A program made the translations under genes and the position numbers. From NCBI RefSeq assembly GCF_004379255.2, contig NC_056033.1:22250209-22314208 (forward strand): a stretch of 64,000 nucleotides of DNA, read 5' to 3'. Positions 22,351 through 33,175 of this stretch are shown one piece after another. Every line of letters starts with the position of its first letter. The stretch's first letter is position 1. Under the pieces are notes generated by a model, which worked only from the letters and a program-made list of their open reading frames with translations, was not told where the DNA came from and ran no database searches. This DNA comes from Salvia splendens (taxonomy: Eukaryota; Streptophyta; Magnoliopsida; Lamiales; Lamiaceae).

Positions 22351-22579
22351 GACATGGTCTTAGGTTTTGGTTTTGCAAAGATCGCACCATTATAATTGTA
22401 AAAGGGTTGTTAAGAGTATTTAAGATGACCACTCTAGCTGATAGGGAGGCCCTCGTTGTACTCTAATAGGTCTTTGCGAGTCGTCACTTTTGGGCGGCTC
22501 GATGTTTTGTTTGTTCGTTGCAATGGTCTTGGCAATGCACTGGTGTGGTCTGCCTTAACCCTCCACCCTCGTGGTGTTT
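22351..22579 (+). other. LINE A 3' UTR
   Basis: Non-coding, well conserved with LINE H (58302-58534) and unlike the 3' UTR of the ORF2-bearing LINEs except for the last 25 or so bases, which form the shared terminal hairpin. Confidence 0.8.
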
Positions 22580-22595
22580 AAAAAAAAAAAAAAAA

Positions 22596-22610
22596 AGACG
22601 AGCTACTTCA
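22596..22610 (+). repeat. Right target-site duplication of LINE A
   Basis: AGACGAGCTACTTCA, matching 1476-1490; RNase H of LINE F resumes here. Confidence 0.9.
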
Positions 22611-25600
22611 TGTCTAACTTGGGCCGGCCCCCAGCTGGCACCTATTAAGGAGGTTAAGGGCCCTGTTCAGAGTCCCACCTCGAGCCAAATAGGTCGGTTT
22701 AAACTCTTCGCCAAGGTTAGTCCGTGATGGATGGCCTTGAGTTCAGCCTCAGGGCCGAGTGGGCTCGGAGTGGTGTGTGAAGGCGACTAGCATTCGCCCT
22801 GCACAGTCACGGATAATTCCTCCCCCTCCGGCCTTATCCAAGGATTCCAGGAAGGCACCGTCCGTATTGATCTTGATCCATTGCCCCGTCCGGAGGGTGC
22901 CATTTAATTGATACAACAAGAGGCCTCGGCACCCTATTCTCCCGCTTCGGCCGGTAGGTGAAAATTGAATCTCACTCCCTTCCAATGTTTTTCTTTATGT
23001 TCCCATTAATCATGCTGTTTCGGATATAAGTTTTACCTGCCACACCACGTTGTACTCCTTGAATGGGTCATTTGGTGACGACTACGATTCCTCTCGGCCC
23101 ATAGGAACCACATGATAAGATAAGGCCATAGCGTGGCTCAGGTGTTTCTTGTTATCTTGCCTGGTTCTTCTCGACCAGACCTCCAGTCGTTCCGGAATGG
23201 TGTCATTGACACTGGATTCGTGGTGCTGATCCTTCAAACCCAAGCATCAAACTCCTCCACACCCTGGTAGCCCCTGTTCCTTGGATGAAGAGGTGTTGTA
23301 GGGACTCAATGTTTGGCCTAAATTGGCAACATTGGCATTTAGAGGCCATCTCAATCTTTCTCCACTGGAGCTTTGTGTCGACCGGGATACGGTTAGAGAG
23401 CAACCTCCAAATGAAGATGGAAATTGAATGTGTAAGGCCGACTTCCATAAGTCATCCAAGCCCGGATGATAGGCCTCCGGTTACGGATGGTCTCCCATGT
23501 CGTGGCAAGGGAGAAGTCCCCGAGCCGAGAGATGTTCCATCTTGGGATGTCCGGTTCTCCATGAACAATTGGGGTGCCGATAATTTGCTGGATTACATGG
23601 TGCGGGAGGCCGGCTTGGGTTTGGAGGAGTTGGAGTTTGGTTTCGTCCCATACTCCATCCCGGGTATAGTCCTCGATCCTATCCCTTGCGCATCTTCGAT
23701 CATCAAGCGCTAGCTCCCTTAAGGTGCAATTGCCGAGCCATATGTCGTCCCAGAAAAAGATCTTGCCTAGCTCCACCACCCATCTGATGTGCGGCTGTGC
23801 TTGCACCCGAACTTTCATGAGCCGTTTCCAATTTGGGCTACTTCGTCCCGAGGGCCTAGCCACAAGAGGGGAAGCCATGGTACAGTACTTGGTCATCATA
23901 TAAATAGCCCAAAGAGAGTTTTGCTCCCTAAATCGCCACCACAATTTGACATTGAAGGCTCGGAGAACCTCCTTTGACTTGCGGATGCCAAGGCCGCCCT
24001 CGGCGGTGGGTAGGCAGATTTGATCCCACCCGATCCAATGTGTCTTCTTCCTTTCATTTGAGGATCCCCAGAAGAACCTAGCCAGCTGTTGATCAATCTG
24101 TTTGAGAGCGCCGGCTGTTGGCTCGATGGCTTGAAAAATGTGAAGGGGAACCGCTTCCAGGGTACTCTTGATTAGTGTTAGCCTCCCCCCAAACGAGAGA
24201 TGCCTATGAGCCCATCCCGAGATCCGCGACGCCACTTTCTCCCGGAGGAACATAAACTTGTCCGTTCGTTTAACTCCTCGAAATATGGGTACTCCCAAGT
24301 AAAGAAAAGGGAATGTACCTTGAGAGAATCCTCCTTCCGAGTGGATTGATCCTGCCCAACCATCATGAATCTCGGCAATGTAGAAATTACTCTTAGCAAG
24401 GTTGACTTGTTGGCCCGAGACCTCCGCATAATCTTCAAGGCATGCTCTTAGGCGCCTAATAGAGGGCGCCGCCGCTTGGGTGAAGATGATGATATCGTCG
24501 GCATAGGCTAAGTGGCTAATCTCCATGCAGTGCCGGGCCGCCTTGAAAGCCATCTCTTTGTGTCCCAAATAAGTTTATCAAGCGCCCTAGAGAGGTATTC
24601 CGCCGCAATCACAAACAGGGCCGGTGAGATAGGATCGCCCTGTCGGAGCCCTCGGGTAGACTTGAAGAAGCCCGAGGGGGCGCCATTAATTAGCACCGAG
24701 AACCAACAAGTGCCAACACATCTTTCAATGAGGGAGATCCAAGCTTCCGGAAATCCCATTTGTCGTATGACCTTGATGAGAAACGGCCATTGGACGCGGT
24801 CATAGGCCTTTGTCATGTCAATTTTAAGAGCAACATTCGGGGCAGGGGAGCACCTTGGAAGCTCGTGGAACATTTCCTGGGCCAGGAGCACGTTATCGTT
24901 CAAAATTCGACCTTTCACGAACCCACTTTGGTTTGGGGCAATGACATGGGGAAGGAAAGGAGTAAGCCTTTTCGTAAGGACCTTTGTAATGATCTTGTTG
25001 ATCACGTTGCACAAGCTGATGGGGCGATAGTCCCCCCACGATTCAGGAGTGAGCTTCTTGGGGATCAGGACTATACTTGTTGCTGTGACACTCCGCGGGA
25101 GGAACGCCCCAAGGAAGAATTGTCTAACCGCATGAACCACATCTTGTCCCACGATACCCCAGCACGTTTGATAGAAGGTAGCCGTAAAACCATCCGGTCC
25201 TGGTGCACTATCCCCAGATATATCAAACACAGCTCGCTTAATTTCATCCCCCTCAGGTGGTGTAGGAAGATCCCGGAGTTGTTCCGAAGGTGGGAGCTGG
25301 CGGATCAAACTAAAGTCCGGCACGCCGAGGGCCAAGGGTGGGGGTGCTAGGAGGTTCTTGTAGAAATCAACCGCCGAGTTCTTGATCTCTTCCTCCCCAG
25401 TGATTTCCACTCCATTCACGGATATTCTATGAATCCGCAATCGAATCCTCTTCTGTTTAACCCAGCTTTGATAGAACCTTGTGTTCTTGTCTCCATCCGC
25501 TAGCCATCGGAGGGCCGCTTTTTGTCTCCAATAGTCTTCCTCCATTTTGAGGAGAAGGATGTAATTGGCAATGAGCTTGTTTACCAAGGCTCTGTTTTCG

Positions 25601-26543
25601 CCCGACGGGTTTATTTCAAACTCACTTTGGGCCTCAGCCACCTTATCTTCCATTTCCTTTAGATTGGCATGTATATTTCCAAAGACTTCCTTATTCCAAA
25701 GTTTGAGCATTTTTTTTGTTCGCGCAAGCTTGATTTGAAGATTAAGCAATCCCTCGGCCTCCGTAGGCTGGTTCCAAGTATTGCGTACAGTATCCAAGAA
25801 GCCCTCATGGCGGATCCACATGTTTGGAATCGGAAGGCCTTTCCTCCGGGCTGCCGATTAGGACATCTACATCTTGCCAAGACCGGCCCATGATCCGATG
25901 AGACGCGTGGGAGGTTTGTAACCCTCGTTGCCTCAAAAACCTGTGGCCAAGCATCATTCACCAAAATTCTATCGAGCCTCTCCATAAGTCCGTTCTTTGC
26001 CCACGTGTAGTCCGATCCGTCGAACCCCGGGTCAAGAAGCCTGCAATCCTCAATTGTCTCGGCGAAGTCAATCATCTCAGCTTGCCGGTTGGTGTCGCTC
26101 CCAACTCTCTCATGTGGGGATAGAATAGTGTTGAAGTCCCTGCCGACGATCCAAGGTGTTCCGTCGGTGATGACCGCAATCTCCCTCAACTTATCCCAAA
26201 GGTGGTATCTTCCCGTCCGTGAGCACTTCGCGTAGATAGCCGAGACTGAAATGTGTCTTTCAAGGCGAGGAGAAAGGAAAGGGCCGTGGAGCATTTGATC
26301 CGAGTCCTCTTCCACAACAAACTTGGCGCCCTCCTCAACAAAAATCCAAATTTTCCCATTAGTATTTGAGCCTTTAAACACTAGCCCCAATGCCCTAGAG
26401 AATTTCTCCGGGTTGGGGTCTGTAAACGGCTCCATTATTGCAAGAAATTGAACATTATGAGACTTGATCAATCTTTTTAAAACGTTTTGGGTTGGAGCAT
26501 TCGCAATACCCCTAACGTTCCAAAACATATAGTTTAAGGACAT
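22611..26543 (-). pseudogene. LINE F ORF2: endonuclease, reverse transcriptase, zf-RVT, RNase H (frameshifted)
   Basis: ATG at 26543 (MSLNYMFWNVRG), two bases after the ORF1 stop. The endonuclease has GRDFNTIL, where GGDFN is usual, plus MERLDRIL and SSDHGPVL. A one-base loss near 25830 (CACATGTTTGGAATCGG) shifts the frame. The next frame (25821-24508) holds APGPDGF, DYRPISLCNV, NQSGFVKGRILNDN, the KIDMTKAYDRVQW palm block and GLRQGDPISP. A break near 24560 leads to the frame with YADD (about 24510) and the thumb, down to about 23393. zf-RVT (KCQCCQFRPN) is near 23330 and part of RNase H (NTDGAFLES) near 22860. At least four frameshifts, plus the LINE A insertion. Confidence 0.87.
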
Positions 26544-26545
26544 AA

Positions 26546-29368
26546 TTAACAGTGAGGTTCCGTACCCGGCGGGTGTGAAGGCCCCCCTCGGTAATCGGTC
26601 ATTTGTTGGTCGTGCCATTCGTGATCCGTCTCGGCCTCCAAGATTGGGTTGCTCGCACCACCAGCATCATCACTATTGTGCGCACCCCTCTCGAAGCTCT
26701 CATTGGCATCATGATCACCATCCTCATATTCTTCATCTTCCATGAGGGAGAAGTATTGATTAGTGCTCAAACAGTTTGCCTTCTCTTGTTCTCTACTCTT
26801 GGCCACGGTGGTCTTTGTTGTTGAGCCGCTTGGGCCGATGGGTGCCGAGACGGGATTCCCACCCCGGACGGCCGAGCCCCGGTTAACGACACCCAGTGTC
26901 GCTTCCTCGAGTGGATAGGCAAAAGGCTTGAAGCCTTTAAGATGGCTTGAGGCCTCTCGACCATTCCGAGTTCCACTCGCACGATGTGATTCCGACGAAG
27001 CTTCCTTGTTGTCATTGAAATCTCCTAAGATGTCCGGGCCTTGCCAATGTGTGTCCGCACCTTTGGTTCCTTTTGCTTTGTAGTTTGCTCGATCAGCACC
27101 ACTATTCTTTTTCTTCCCTTGGCGTTTCCATTCATTAGGATTAGCATCATTCCCCCCGGTGTCTTGCATGTGTTTAACACCTCGGTCGTCCGAATGTGGC
27201 TGTTTGAGTGGGCCGACATTATAGTTTCTCTTGGCCGGTCGTTCCTTCTTGCCCGTTGCATAACAAACCTCCCTCGTGTGTCCAACATGTTTGCAATCTT
27301 GACAATAGGAAGGAATCTTATCCCATCGGACTTGTTGCACCGTCTCCCGCCCACAAAGATCAAGAATGATCTCCTCGGGAGGTGGCTTTGTAATATCAAT
27401 CTCGATGCAAATGCGTGCGAAGGATAGCCGAGACTTGTTGGCCGTGGCACGGTCGATTTGAATTGGGGTACCGAGGAGCTTGCCGATGGTGAATAGGGCC
27501 GATTGATCATAGAGGTGAATTGGGAGGCCTATTAAGTTGCACCAAATTGCCGCGATCGGGGACTCACAATACGCATCAAATTCCGGGGACCATTTGAATA
27601 CCCTCATCGGGTGTCGGTCAATGAACCATACGGGGGAGCCCCTCGGGCCACCAAGAAGGCGAGCATAATCCCCAATGTCCTCGCATTGAATAAGAATGTG
27701 TTTAGCATTAATATATTTCCAATTAAAGCCACGACTCAATTTGATGTTGTCAAGGGCCTTTTGAATTTGATGCCCCGTGGGGATAGAATGAGAAAACTTA
27801 CCCACGATTGCGTGCCCAATGCCTTCAGCCAACTTTCGTGTCTCCGCCCCGGAAAAGTAAATGGTCGGGATGCCGTTTGATGCTGAGGCAAAGCCAATGT
27901 TTTGAATCTTCTCCGGTTCGAACACTTGCGGGCCGGTTGGGTCGGAGGAGCCTTTTAGCACTTCGGCCAATGTTATCGGCTTCCCGGCGTTCGCCGAGTG
28001 TGGCTCGTGTGTCTTGGGCAGGTTCGCATGGTTCAATCCCGTGCTCGGCCCCATCCCTGTTCCGGAAGTTTGTTGGTTCGGCCCATGCAAATCCAGAGGT
28101 GTATAGTTGTTGCTCGTCTCCGGGTCACTATCTCCAATTACCATTGGGATGGACGTTTCAATGCTTGGGACTCCATATCCTAATCGAAGAGGCGCTTTCG
28201 GTTGCGTTCCTTGTGGCACGGAGCTGCCCCATCTTAGTTTTGGATTTGTCGCGGCCATCTCCTCCTTCCGACTCGGTGATCCCTTCTCAAAAGTGTCCCG
28301 AATTTTGAGTGTTCTACCTTTCTCAAGTGGTGGAAACTCCTCAAGTGAGGCGATAAGGTCCGTCGAGGGTGAGGACCCCGGAGGTTCAAGTCTCGGCACC
28401 CGGCTGGCGCGCGCCACGTAGGGCTTACTTCCGGTCTCCGGTGGTCCGGCAATGATGAGGGGTTGGGCGGCCATTGTGTCGAGGGTCTCCGCCGAGTCCA
28501 AGGTGGCGAGGTGGATGAGTTCATGGGTTTGTGGCTGTATTTGAGCCTCAACGGCTAGCAACTCACGTGAGCCCCCATTGTGGTAAGGCACCAAGGCACT
28601 TTCAAAAGGTGATTTTGTTCCTAACTCCATTTCGGGCAAGTTGACTACTCCTTCTTTCAAGGTATTCTTTGCAGCACATGTGACACCTTTATTGGGAGGG
28701 TAAGGGACAAAGGAGCTTTTCAAAGGTGGTTTTGTTCCTTTATCCATATTTGGCAAGATGACTTCACCAACCATCTTGGAGAGTTGTGCATCACGTGGTC
28801 CAACATGAGGTGGTGGGGGAGCGTGCGCGGCTGGCTCGACACTTGCTTCGACGGTCGACCGGCCGTCGCCGGAGTCTTGGCCGGAGGACGGAATCTCGCC
28901 GGCATAGTCGTATGAGTCAAGAACAATGGCGATTTTCTCATCCCCTTCATCATAGGTGACGATTTCGGCCTCATTCCCGGGTGGAGCCACCTTCATATCG
29001 CGGCCGGGAGGCGCCGGAAAGATGGTTGTTTTGCATTTGGGACTTCCACCCGGTGAGCCACCTTCGGCCCCGAAATCAATCTTCTTCCGGAGTTGCTTGT
29101 CTTCCGGCATAGGTGAGAGTACAAACCTTTTCCGACCATCGCCTATGGTGGAAGGGGCCGGGGTACTTTTCCTCTCTTTCACGTTTGTTTTCAAGGATTT
29201 CCTCGCCATTTTCTTGGAGGGAAGGCTTGTGGAGGAAGCCTCTTCCGACGTGAACGTCATTTGTTGGACCAAGGGAGGGTCCTCGGCCGCCCGGAGGACC
29301 ATTTGCTGATCCGAGACGGTGCGGGGTTCCTCGGACCCCGGTGGAGGATCCGGCGGGTGTTCCGGCAT
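26546..29368 (-). CDS. LINE F ORF1 protein (intact, 940 aa)
   Basis: One uninterrupted frame from the ATG at 29368 (MPEHPPDPPP) to TAA at 26546-26548, placed TAA-TT-ATG before ORF2. The N-terminal 500 residues are low-complexity, with a basic segment (GDGRKRFVLSPMPEDKQLRKK) and SLEEFPPLEKGRTLKIR near residue 350. A DUF4283-like domain spans about 500-685 (GHAIVGKFSHSIPTG, RVFKWSPEFDAYCES, IWCNLIGLPIHL). A CCHC zinc knuckle CQDCKHVGHTREVC lies near 687-700. The tail is acidic. ORF1 proteins of this kind bind LINE RNA and help form the retrotransposition particle. It is the only unbroken ORF1 in the window, although its own ORF2 is dead. Confidence 0.88.
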   Translation of the reverse strand: MPEHPPDPPPGSEEPRTVSDQQMVLRAAEDPPLVQQMTFTSEEASSTSLPSKKMARKSLKTNVKERKSTPAPSTIGDGRKRFVLSPMPEDKQLRKKIDFGAEGGSPGGSPKCKTTIFPAPPGRDMKVAPPGNEAEIVTYDEGDEKIAIVLDSYDYAGEIPSSGQDSGDGRSTVEASVEPAAHAPPPPHVGPRDAQLSKMVGEVILPNMDKGTKPPLKSSFVPYPPNKGVTCAAKNTLKEGVVNLPEMELGTKSPFESALVPYHNGGSRELLAVEAQIQPQTHELIHLATLDSAETLDTMAAQPLIIAGPPETGSKPYVARASRVPRLEPPGSSPSTDLIASLEEFPPLEKGRTLKIRDTFEKGSPSRKEEMAATNPKLRWGSSVPQGTQPKAPLRLGYGVPSIETSIPMVIGDSDPETSNNYTPLDLHGPNQQTSGTGMGPSTGLNHANLPKTHEPHSANAGKPITLAEVLKGSSDPTGPQVFEPEKIQNIGFASASNGIPTIYFSGAETRKLAEGIGHAIVGKFSHSIPTGHQIQKALDNIKLSRGFNWKYINAKHILIQCEDIGDYARLLGGPRGSPVWFIDRHPMRVFKWSPEFDAYCESPIAAIWCNLIGLPIHLYDQSALFTIGKLLGTPIQIDRATANKSRLSFARICIEIDITKPPPEEIILDLCGRETVQQVRWDKIPSYCQDCKHVGHTREVCYATGKKERPAKRNYNVGPLKQPHSDDRGVKHMQDTGGNDANPNEWKRQGKKKNSGADRANYKAKGTKGADTHWQGPDILGDFNDNKEASSESHRASGTRNGREASSHLKGFKPFAYPLEEATLGVVNRGSAVRGGNPVSAPIGPSGSTTKTTVAKSREQEKANCLSTNQYFSLMEDEEYEDGDHDANESFERGAHNSDDAGGASNPILEAETDHEWHDQQMTDYRGGPSHPPGTEPHC

Positions 29369-29395
29369 GGCTGAAGGAGAGTCAAGACACCAGCC
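29070..29395 (-). repeat. 5' block nearly identical to LINE D/B (21118-21441)
   Basis: Partner of the D/B block. Covers the ORF1 start and the first about 100 codons, and ends at the assembly gap. Confidence 0.85.
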
Positions 29396-29495
29396 NNNNN
29401 NNNNNNNNNNNNNNNNNNNNNNNNNNNNNNNNNNNNNNNNNNNNNNNNNNNNNNNNNNNNNNNNNNNNNNNNNNNNNNNNNNNNNNNNNNNNNNN
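29396..29495. other. Assembly gap (100 N)
   Basis: Exactly 100 N, the usual placeholder for unknown length. The flanks require hidden sequence: the 5' end of F, the 3' end of G, and the body of a plus-strand element whose poly-A follows. Confidence 0.95.

Positions 29496-29526
<31 letters not shown>
29496..29526 (+). mobile_element. Poly-A tail of an otherwise hidden plus-strand retroelement
   Basis: 31 A directly after the gap, followed at once by RNase H sequence of minus-strand LINE G. The orientation shows a plus-strand insertion into G whose body lies in the gap. Confidence 0.7.
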
Positions 29527-29528
<2 letters not shown>

Positions 29529-32500
29529 AGGTGGCTCGGAATTTGAGTTGGCGTTTATGAAGGGTTAGTTGCGCCACCGCTTGCCGGGCGAGTGCCGGGC
29601 CCCATCCTGTCCCATTGACCAATTTGATTGCTTGCTCTGCATCGGACTCAATCCAGATTGGTTAGGGCGAGTTCTTTGGCATATTTAGCCCGTGGAGGCA
29701 TGGCCAACAGCTCCGCCTCTAACGCCGAGTGTGCTTCTAGGGGTGTGCTGAAGGCGACGAGCATCTTACCCAAGTGGTCTCGAATAATCCCTCCAGCCCC
29801 TGTTCTACCGTTCGCTTCATTGTAGGAGCCATCGGTGTTGAGCTTTATCCACGGCATGGTCCGGGGGGGTTCCATTTGATTGCCATGGCTAGGGGTAGCG
29901 CCCTGATTGCCGCCGCTTGAGGAATGTTGATTCCAAGTTTAACTCCCTTCCAATGTTTCGGCTTCAAGCTTCCATTGGACATAGCATTCCGAATGACATG
30001 TGGACCTGCCATACCACGTTTTGTGGTTTAAACTGTGTGCCTTGGTGGCGACTCCTGTTTCTCTCCGACCAGATAAACCACAGAATGAGGTATGGAGTGG
30101 CTCGGCTAAGAGTTTCTTGTTCGGCTGTTGGTACCTTCGCGCCCACACATTCGATTCTCGTAGGGATTGTATCATTGATATGGATGCGGGGGGAACGGGC
30201 CTGTGAACCAACCGTCAAACTCACTCCATACTCTGCGAGCTCCATGTCCCTGGTATGAAGAGGTGTTGGAGGGACTCGGTATTCGGTCGGTGGGGGCAGC
30301 ATTGGCACTTAGAGGCTAGCTCAATCTCCCGCCACTGAAGCTTCGTGTCAACCGGCACCCGATTGGAGAGAAGCCTCCAGATAAAGATGGCTATTGAGTT
30401 GGTGAGGCCTGCCATCCAAACGTCCCCAAACCTTGGATGATCGGGTTTCGCCCTCGAAGTGTGTCCCATGTCGAAGCCACCGTGAAATCCCCATGTTTAG
30501 AGAGGTTCCACCTCAGGATATCCTGTTCATCATGGAGGATCGGTGTATTAATGATGCCATCGATAACATGCTGAGGGAGGCCGGCCTGATTGTGAAGAAG
30601 CTGAAGCTTGGGCACATCCCAACCCCCATTAGTAATGAACTCCGAAACCCGGGTGGTTGGTCTTCCCCTATCATCAAGACTAAATTCCCTCAGAGGGCTA
30701 TTGCCAAGCCAAATGTCATCCCAGAAGTAGATGTCCCCTTGTCCCACTAGCCATCTCATGTGCGGTTGTGCGAGGGGCCATGCTCTTGAGAGCCTTCTCC
30801 ACGTAGGGCTACTCCTGCTCGGCAGTCTCAAGGTGAGCGGTGTGGAGTTGGTGCAATATTTGCCATCATGTATCTTGCCCAAAGGGAGTTTTGCTCCCGA
30901 AAGCGCCACCAAAGTTTGATATTGAAGGCGCGGAGGACCTCCATAGTTTTCCGGATCCCAAGGCCTCCTTCATCAGTGGGCCGACACATTTGTTCCCAAC
31001 CCAATCCAATGGGTCCGCTTCTTCTCATTCGTAGACCCCCAAAAGAATCGGGCCATTTGTGATCAAGTTGCTTAAGGGTACCCGGCCGTGGGCTCGACGG
31101 CTTGGAAGATGTGTAGGGGATCGCTTCAAGGGTGCTCTTAATCAACGTAAGCCTTCCTCCAAAGGATAGGTGACGGTGTGCCCATCCTGAGATCCTTCTT
31201 GCAATCTTTTCCCGTAGAAAGAGGAACATGTCCGTGCGTTTGGCACCACGATAGATAGGTACTCCGAGGTAGAGGAAAGGGAAAACCCTCTAGTGAAGCC
31301 CCCTTCCGCCTGGATCGAGTTTGCCCAATGCTCATGGGCCTCGCAATATAGAAATTACTCTTAGCAAGGCTGACTTGTTGGCCGGAGACTCTTTCATACT
31401 TTTCAAGACAAGCTCTTAGCCGGCGCATAGGATTTGCCGCCGCTTGGGTGAAGATGATAATGTCGTCCGCATAGGCTAGATGGCTGATCTCCATGCATCT
31501 CCGGGAGGCTTTGTACGTCATGTCCTTTGGCCGAGGATGAGCTTATCTAATGCTCGGGACAGGTATTCCGCAGCGATCACGAACAGAGCGGGGAGATCGG
31601 ATCTCCTTGCCGAAGTCCACGAGTTGATCTAAAGAAGCCCGCGGGTGCCCCGTTAACAAGGACCGAGAACCAGCAATACCCAATACACCTCTCCATAAGT
31701 GAAATCCATGAATCCGGGAATCCCATACGGCGTAAAACTTTGAAGAGGAAGGGCCATTGGACCCTATCATAGGCTTTAGCCATGTCAATCTTTACTGCCA
31801 CATTAGGCGCTGGGGGAGCATCTAGCAAGCTCATGGAACATTTCTTGAGCCAGAAGTGCGTTGTCGTTAAGGAGCCGACCTTTGACAAAACCACTTTGGT
31901 TTGGGGAGATGACCTGTGGGAGGAAAGGAGAGAGTCGAGAGGTGAGTACCTTGGTAATGATCTTGTTTAAAACATTGCAGAGACTGATGGGTCGGTAGTC
32001 GGTCCATGACTCCGGCGATGCCTTCTTTGGGATAAGGACAATGCTTGTGGCCGTGATGCTCCTTGGCAGGAAGGCCCCTCTGAAGAACTGTCTGATTGCT
32101 TCCACTACCTCCGGCCCCACAATGGACCAGCAGGCTTGATAGAAGGTGGCCGAGAAGCCATCAGGTCCGGGTGCACTATCTCCGGAAATGCAAAAGGTGG
32201 CACTCCTGACCTCGTCCGCACTTGGAGCATCTGCGATGTCAACGAACTGCTCGGCTGAGTGGACCTGCTGGATTAGGTCAAGGTCTGGGTCTTCAAGTGT
32301 CGGATTGTTGGGGGCAAGGAGTTGTTGGAAGAACTCCACTGCGGACTTTTTAATCTCGGCTTCCTCGGTGAGCTCCTGCCCATTGACACGAATTGAATGG
32401 ATGCGGAGACGGACCCTCTTTTGTTTCACCCAGCTTTGATAGAACCGGGTATTTTTGTCTCCCTCGGCAAGCCACCTCAAAGCTGCCTTCTGTCGCCAAA

Positions 32501-33157
32501 AATCTTCTTCCATTCTCAGCAAAAGGATGTACTCGGCAATGTGTTTGTTGATCGCTGTCCTGTGCTCCGGAGTCGGCCTTGCCTCGAAACTAGATTGGGC
32601 CAGAGCAATTTCTTCCTCCTTTTCCTTTAGATTAACATGGATGTTCCCAAAGACCTCTTTGTTCCACTCCTTAAGGGCCTTTTAACTCTGGCCTGCTTGA
32701 TTTGAATGTTTAGGATTCCACCCGCCCCCGTGGGTTCCTCCCATGCTTTTGCACTACGGGCCATGAATCCTTCATGTCGGATCCACATGTTCTGGAACCT
32801 GAATGCCTTGGCTCCAGCGGATGTGTTCATCTTCGTGCACCTGACAAGAATTGGTCCATGGTCCGAGGCAACCCGGGGGAGATTCGTAACCCGAGTAGCC
32901 TCGAAGGTCTTAGTCCAATCCTCACTGACAAGCACTCTATCCAACCTTTCAAAGAGGCCATTCTTGGCCCAAGTGAATGCCGCTCCATCGAAACCAGGAT
33001 CAAGCAGCCTACAGTCTTCCGTTGCCTCCGCAAAATCAACCATCTCGGCTTGCCGGTTAGTATCACTTCCGACTCTGTCTTGGTGTGATAGAATGGTGTT
33101 GAAATCGCCACCGATGATCCAAGGTGTTCCCTCGAGAGGCCCGGCAATCTCTCTCAT
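29527..33157 (-). pseudogene. LINE G ORF2: endonuclease to RNase H (frameshifted)
   Basis: Fragments in order from the 5' side. The endonuclease C-terminal two-thirds lies at 33157-32627 (GGDFNTIL, FERLDRVL, ASDHGPIL). The linker and RT N-half lie at 32522-31803, with MEEDFWRQK, APGPDGF and DYRPISLCNV. Short frames then give the KIDMAKAYDRVQW block, GLRQGDPISP and YADD near 31465, followed by thumb, zf-RVT near 30290 and RNase H (NTDGSYNEA near 29850). Most breaks are single-base losses, for example TCCTTTGG against TCCTTTTGG near 31527 and AGCGGGGAG against AGCGGGGGAG near 31590. Confidence 0.85.
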
Positions 33158-33175
33158 CTTGTCCCATAATTGATG
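29527..33175 (-). mobile_element. LINE G, both ends missing
   Basis: Minus-strand LINE closely similar to E and related to C. It runs from inside RNase H, through reverse transcriptase, to the middle of the endonuclease, where it stops at about 33175 (CATAATTGATGTC) and joins a truncated gypsy LTR. The 3' UTR and tail are not visible; they should lie in the gap. Confidence 0.88.

Larger units (their letters stand above)
21675..22596 (+). mobile_element. LINE A, 3' half with poly-A
   Basis: End of ORF1, a 3' UTR of about 230 nt, the CACC-N5-GGTG hairpin (22564-22576) and 17 A (22580-22596), followed by the duplicated target sequence. There is no ORF2 between the ORF1 stop at 22350 and the tail. 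LINE H (58196-58568) has the same ORF1 end and 3' UTR. Confidence 0.9.
22611..29395 (-). mobile_element. LINE F, main body (5' end lost in gap)
   Basis: Minus-strand LINE running from the middle of RNase H, through reverse transcriptase and endonuclease, to a complete ORF1. Its 5' UTR enters the N gap at 29396. With the 3' end at 1049-1490 it is one element of about 7.3 kb or more, split by LINE A. Confidence 0.9.
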
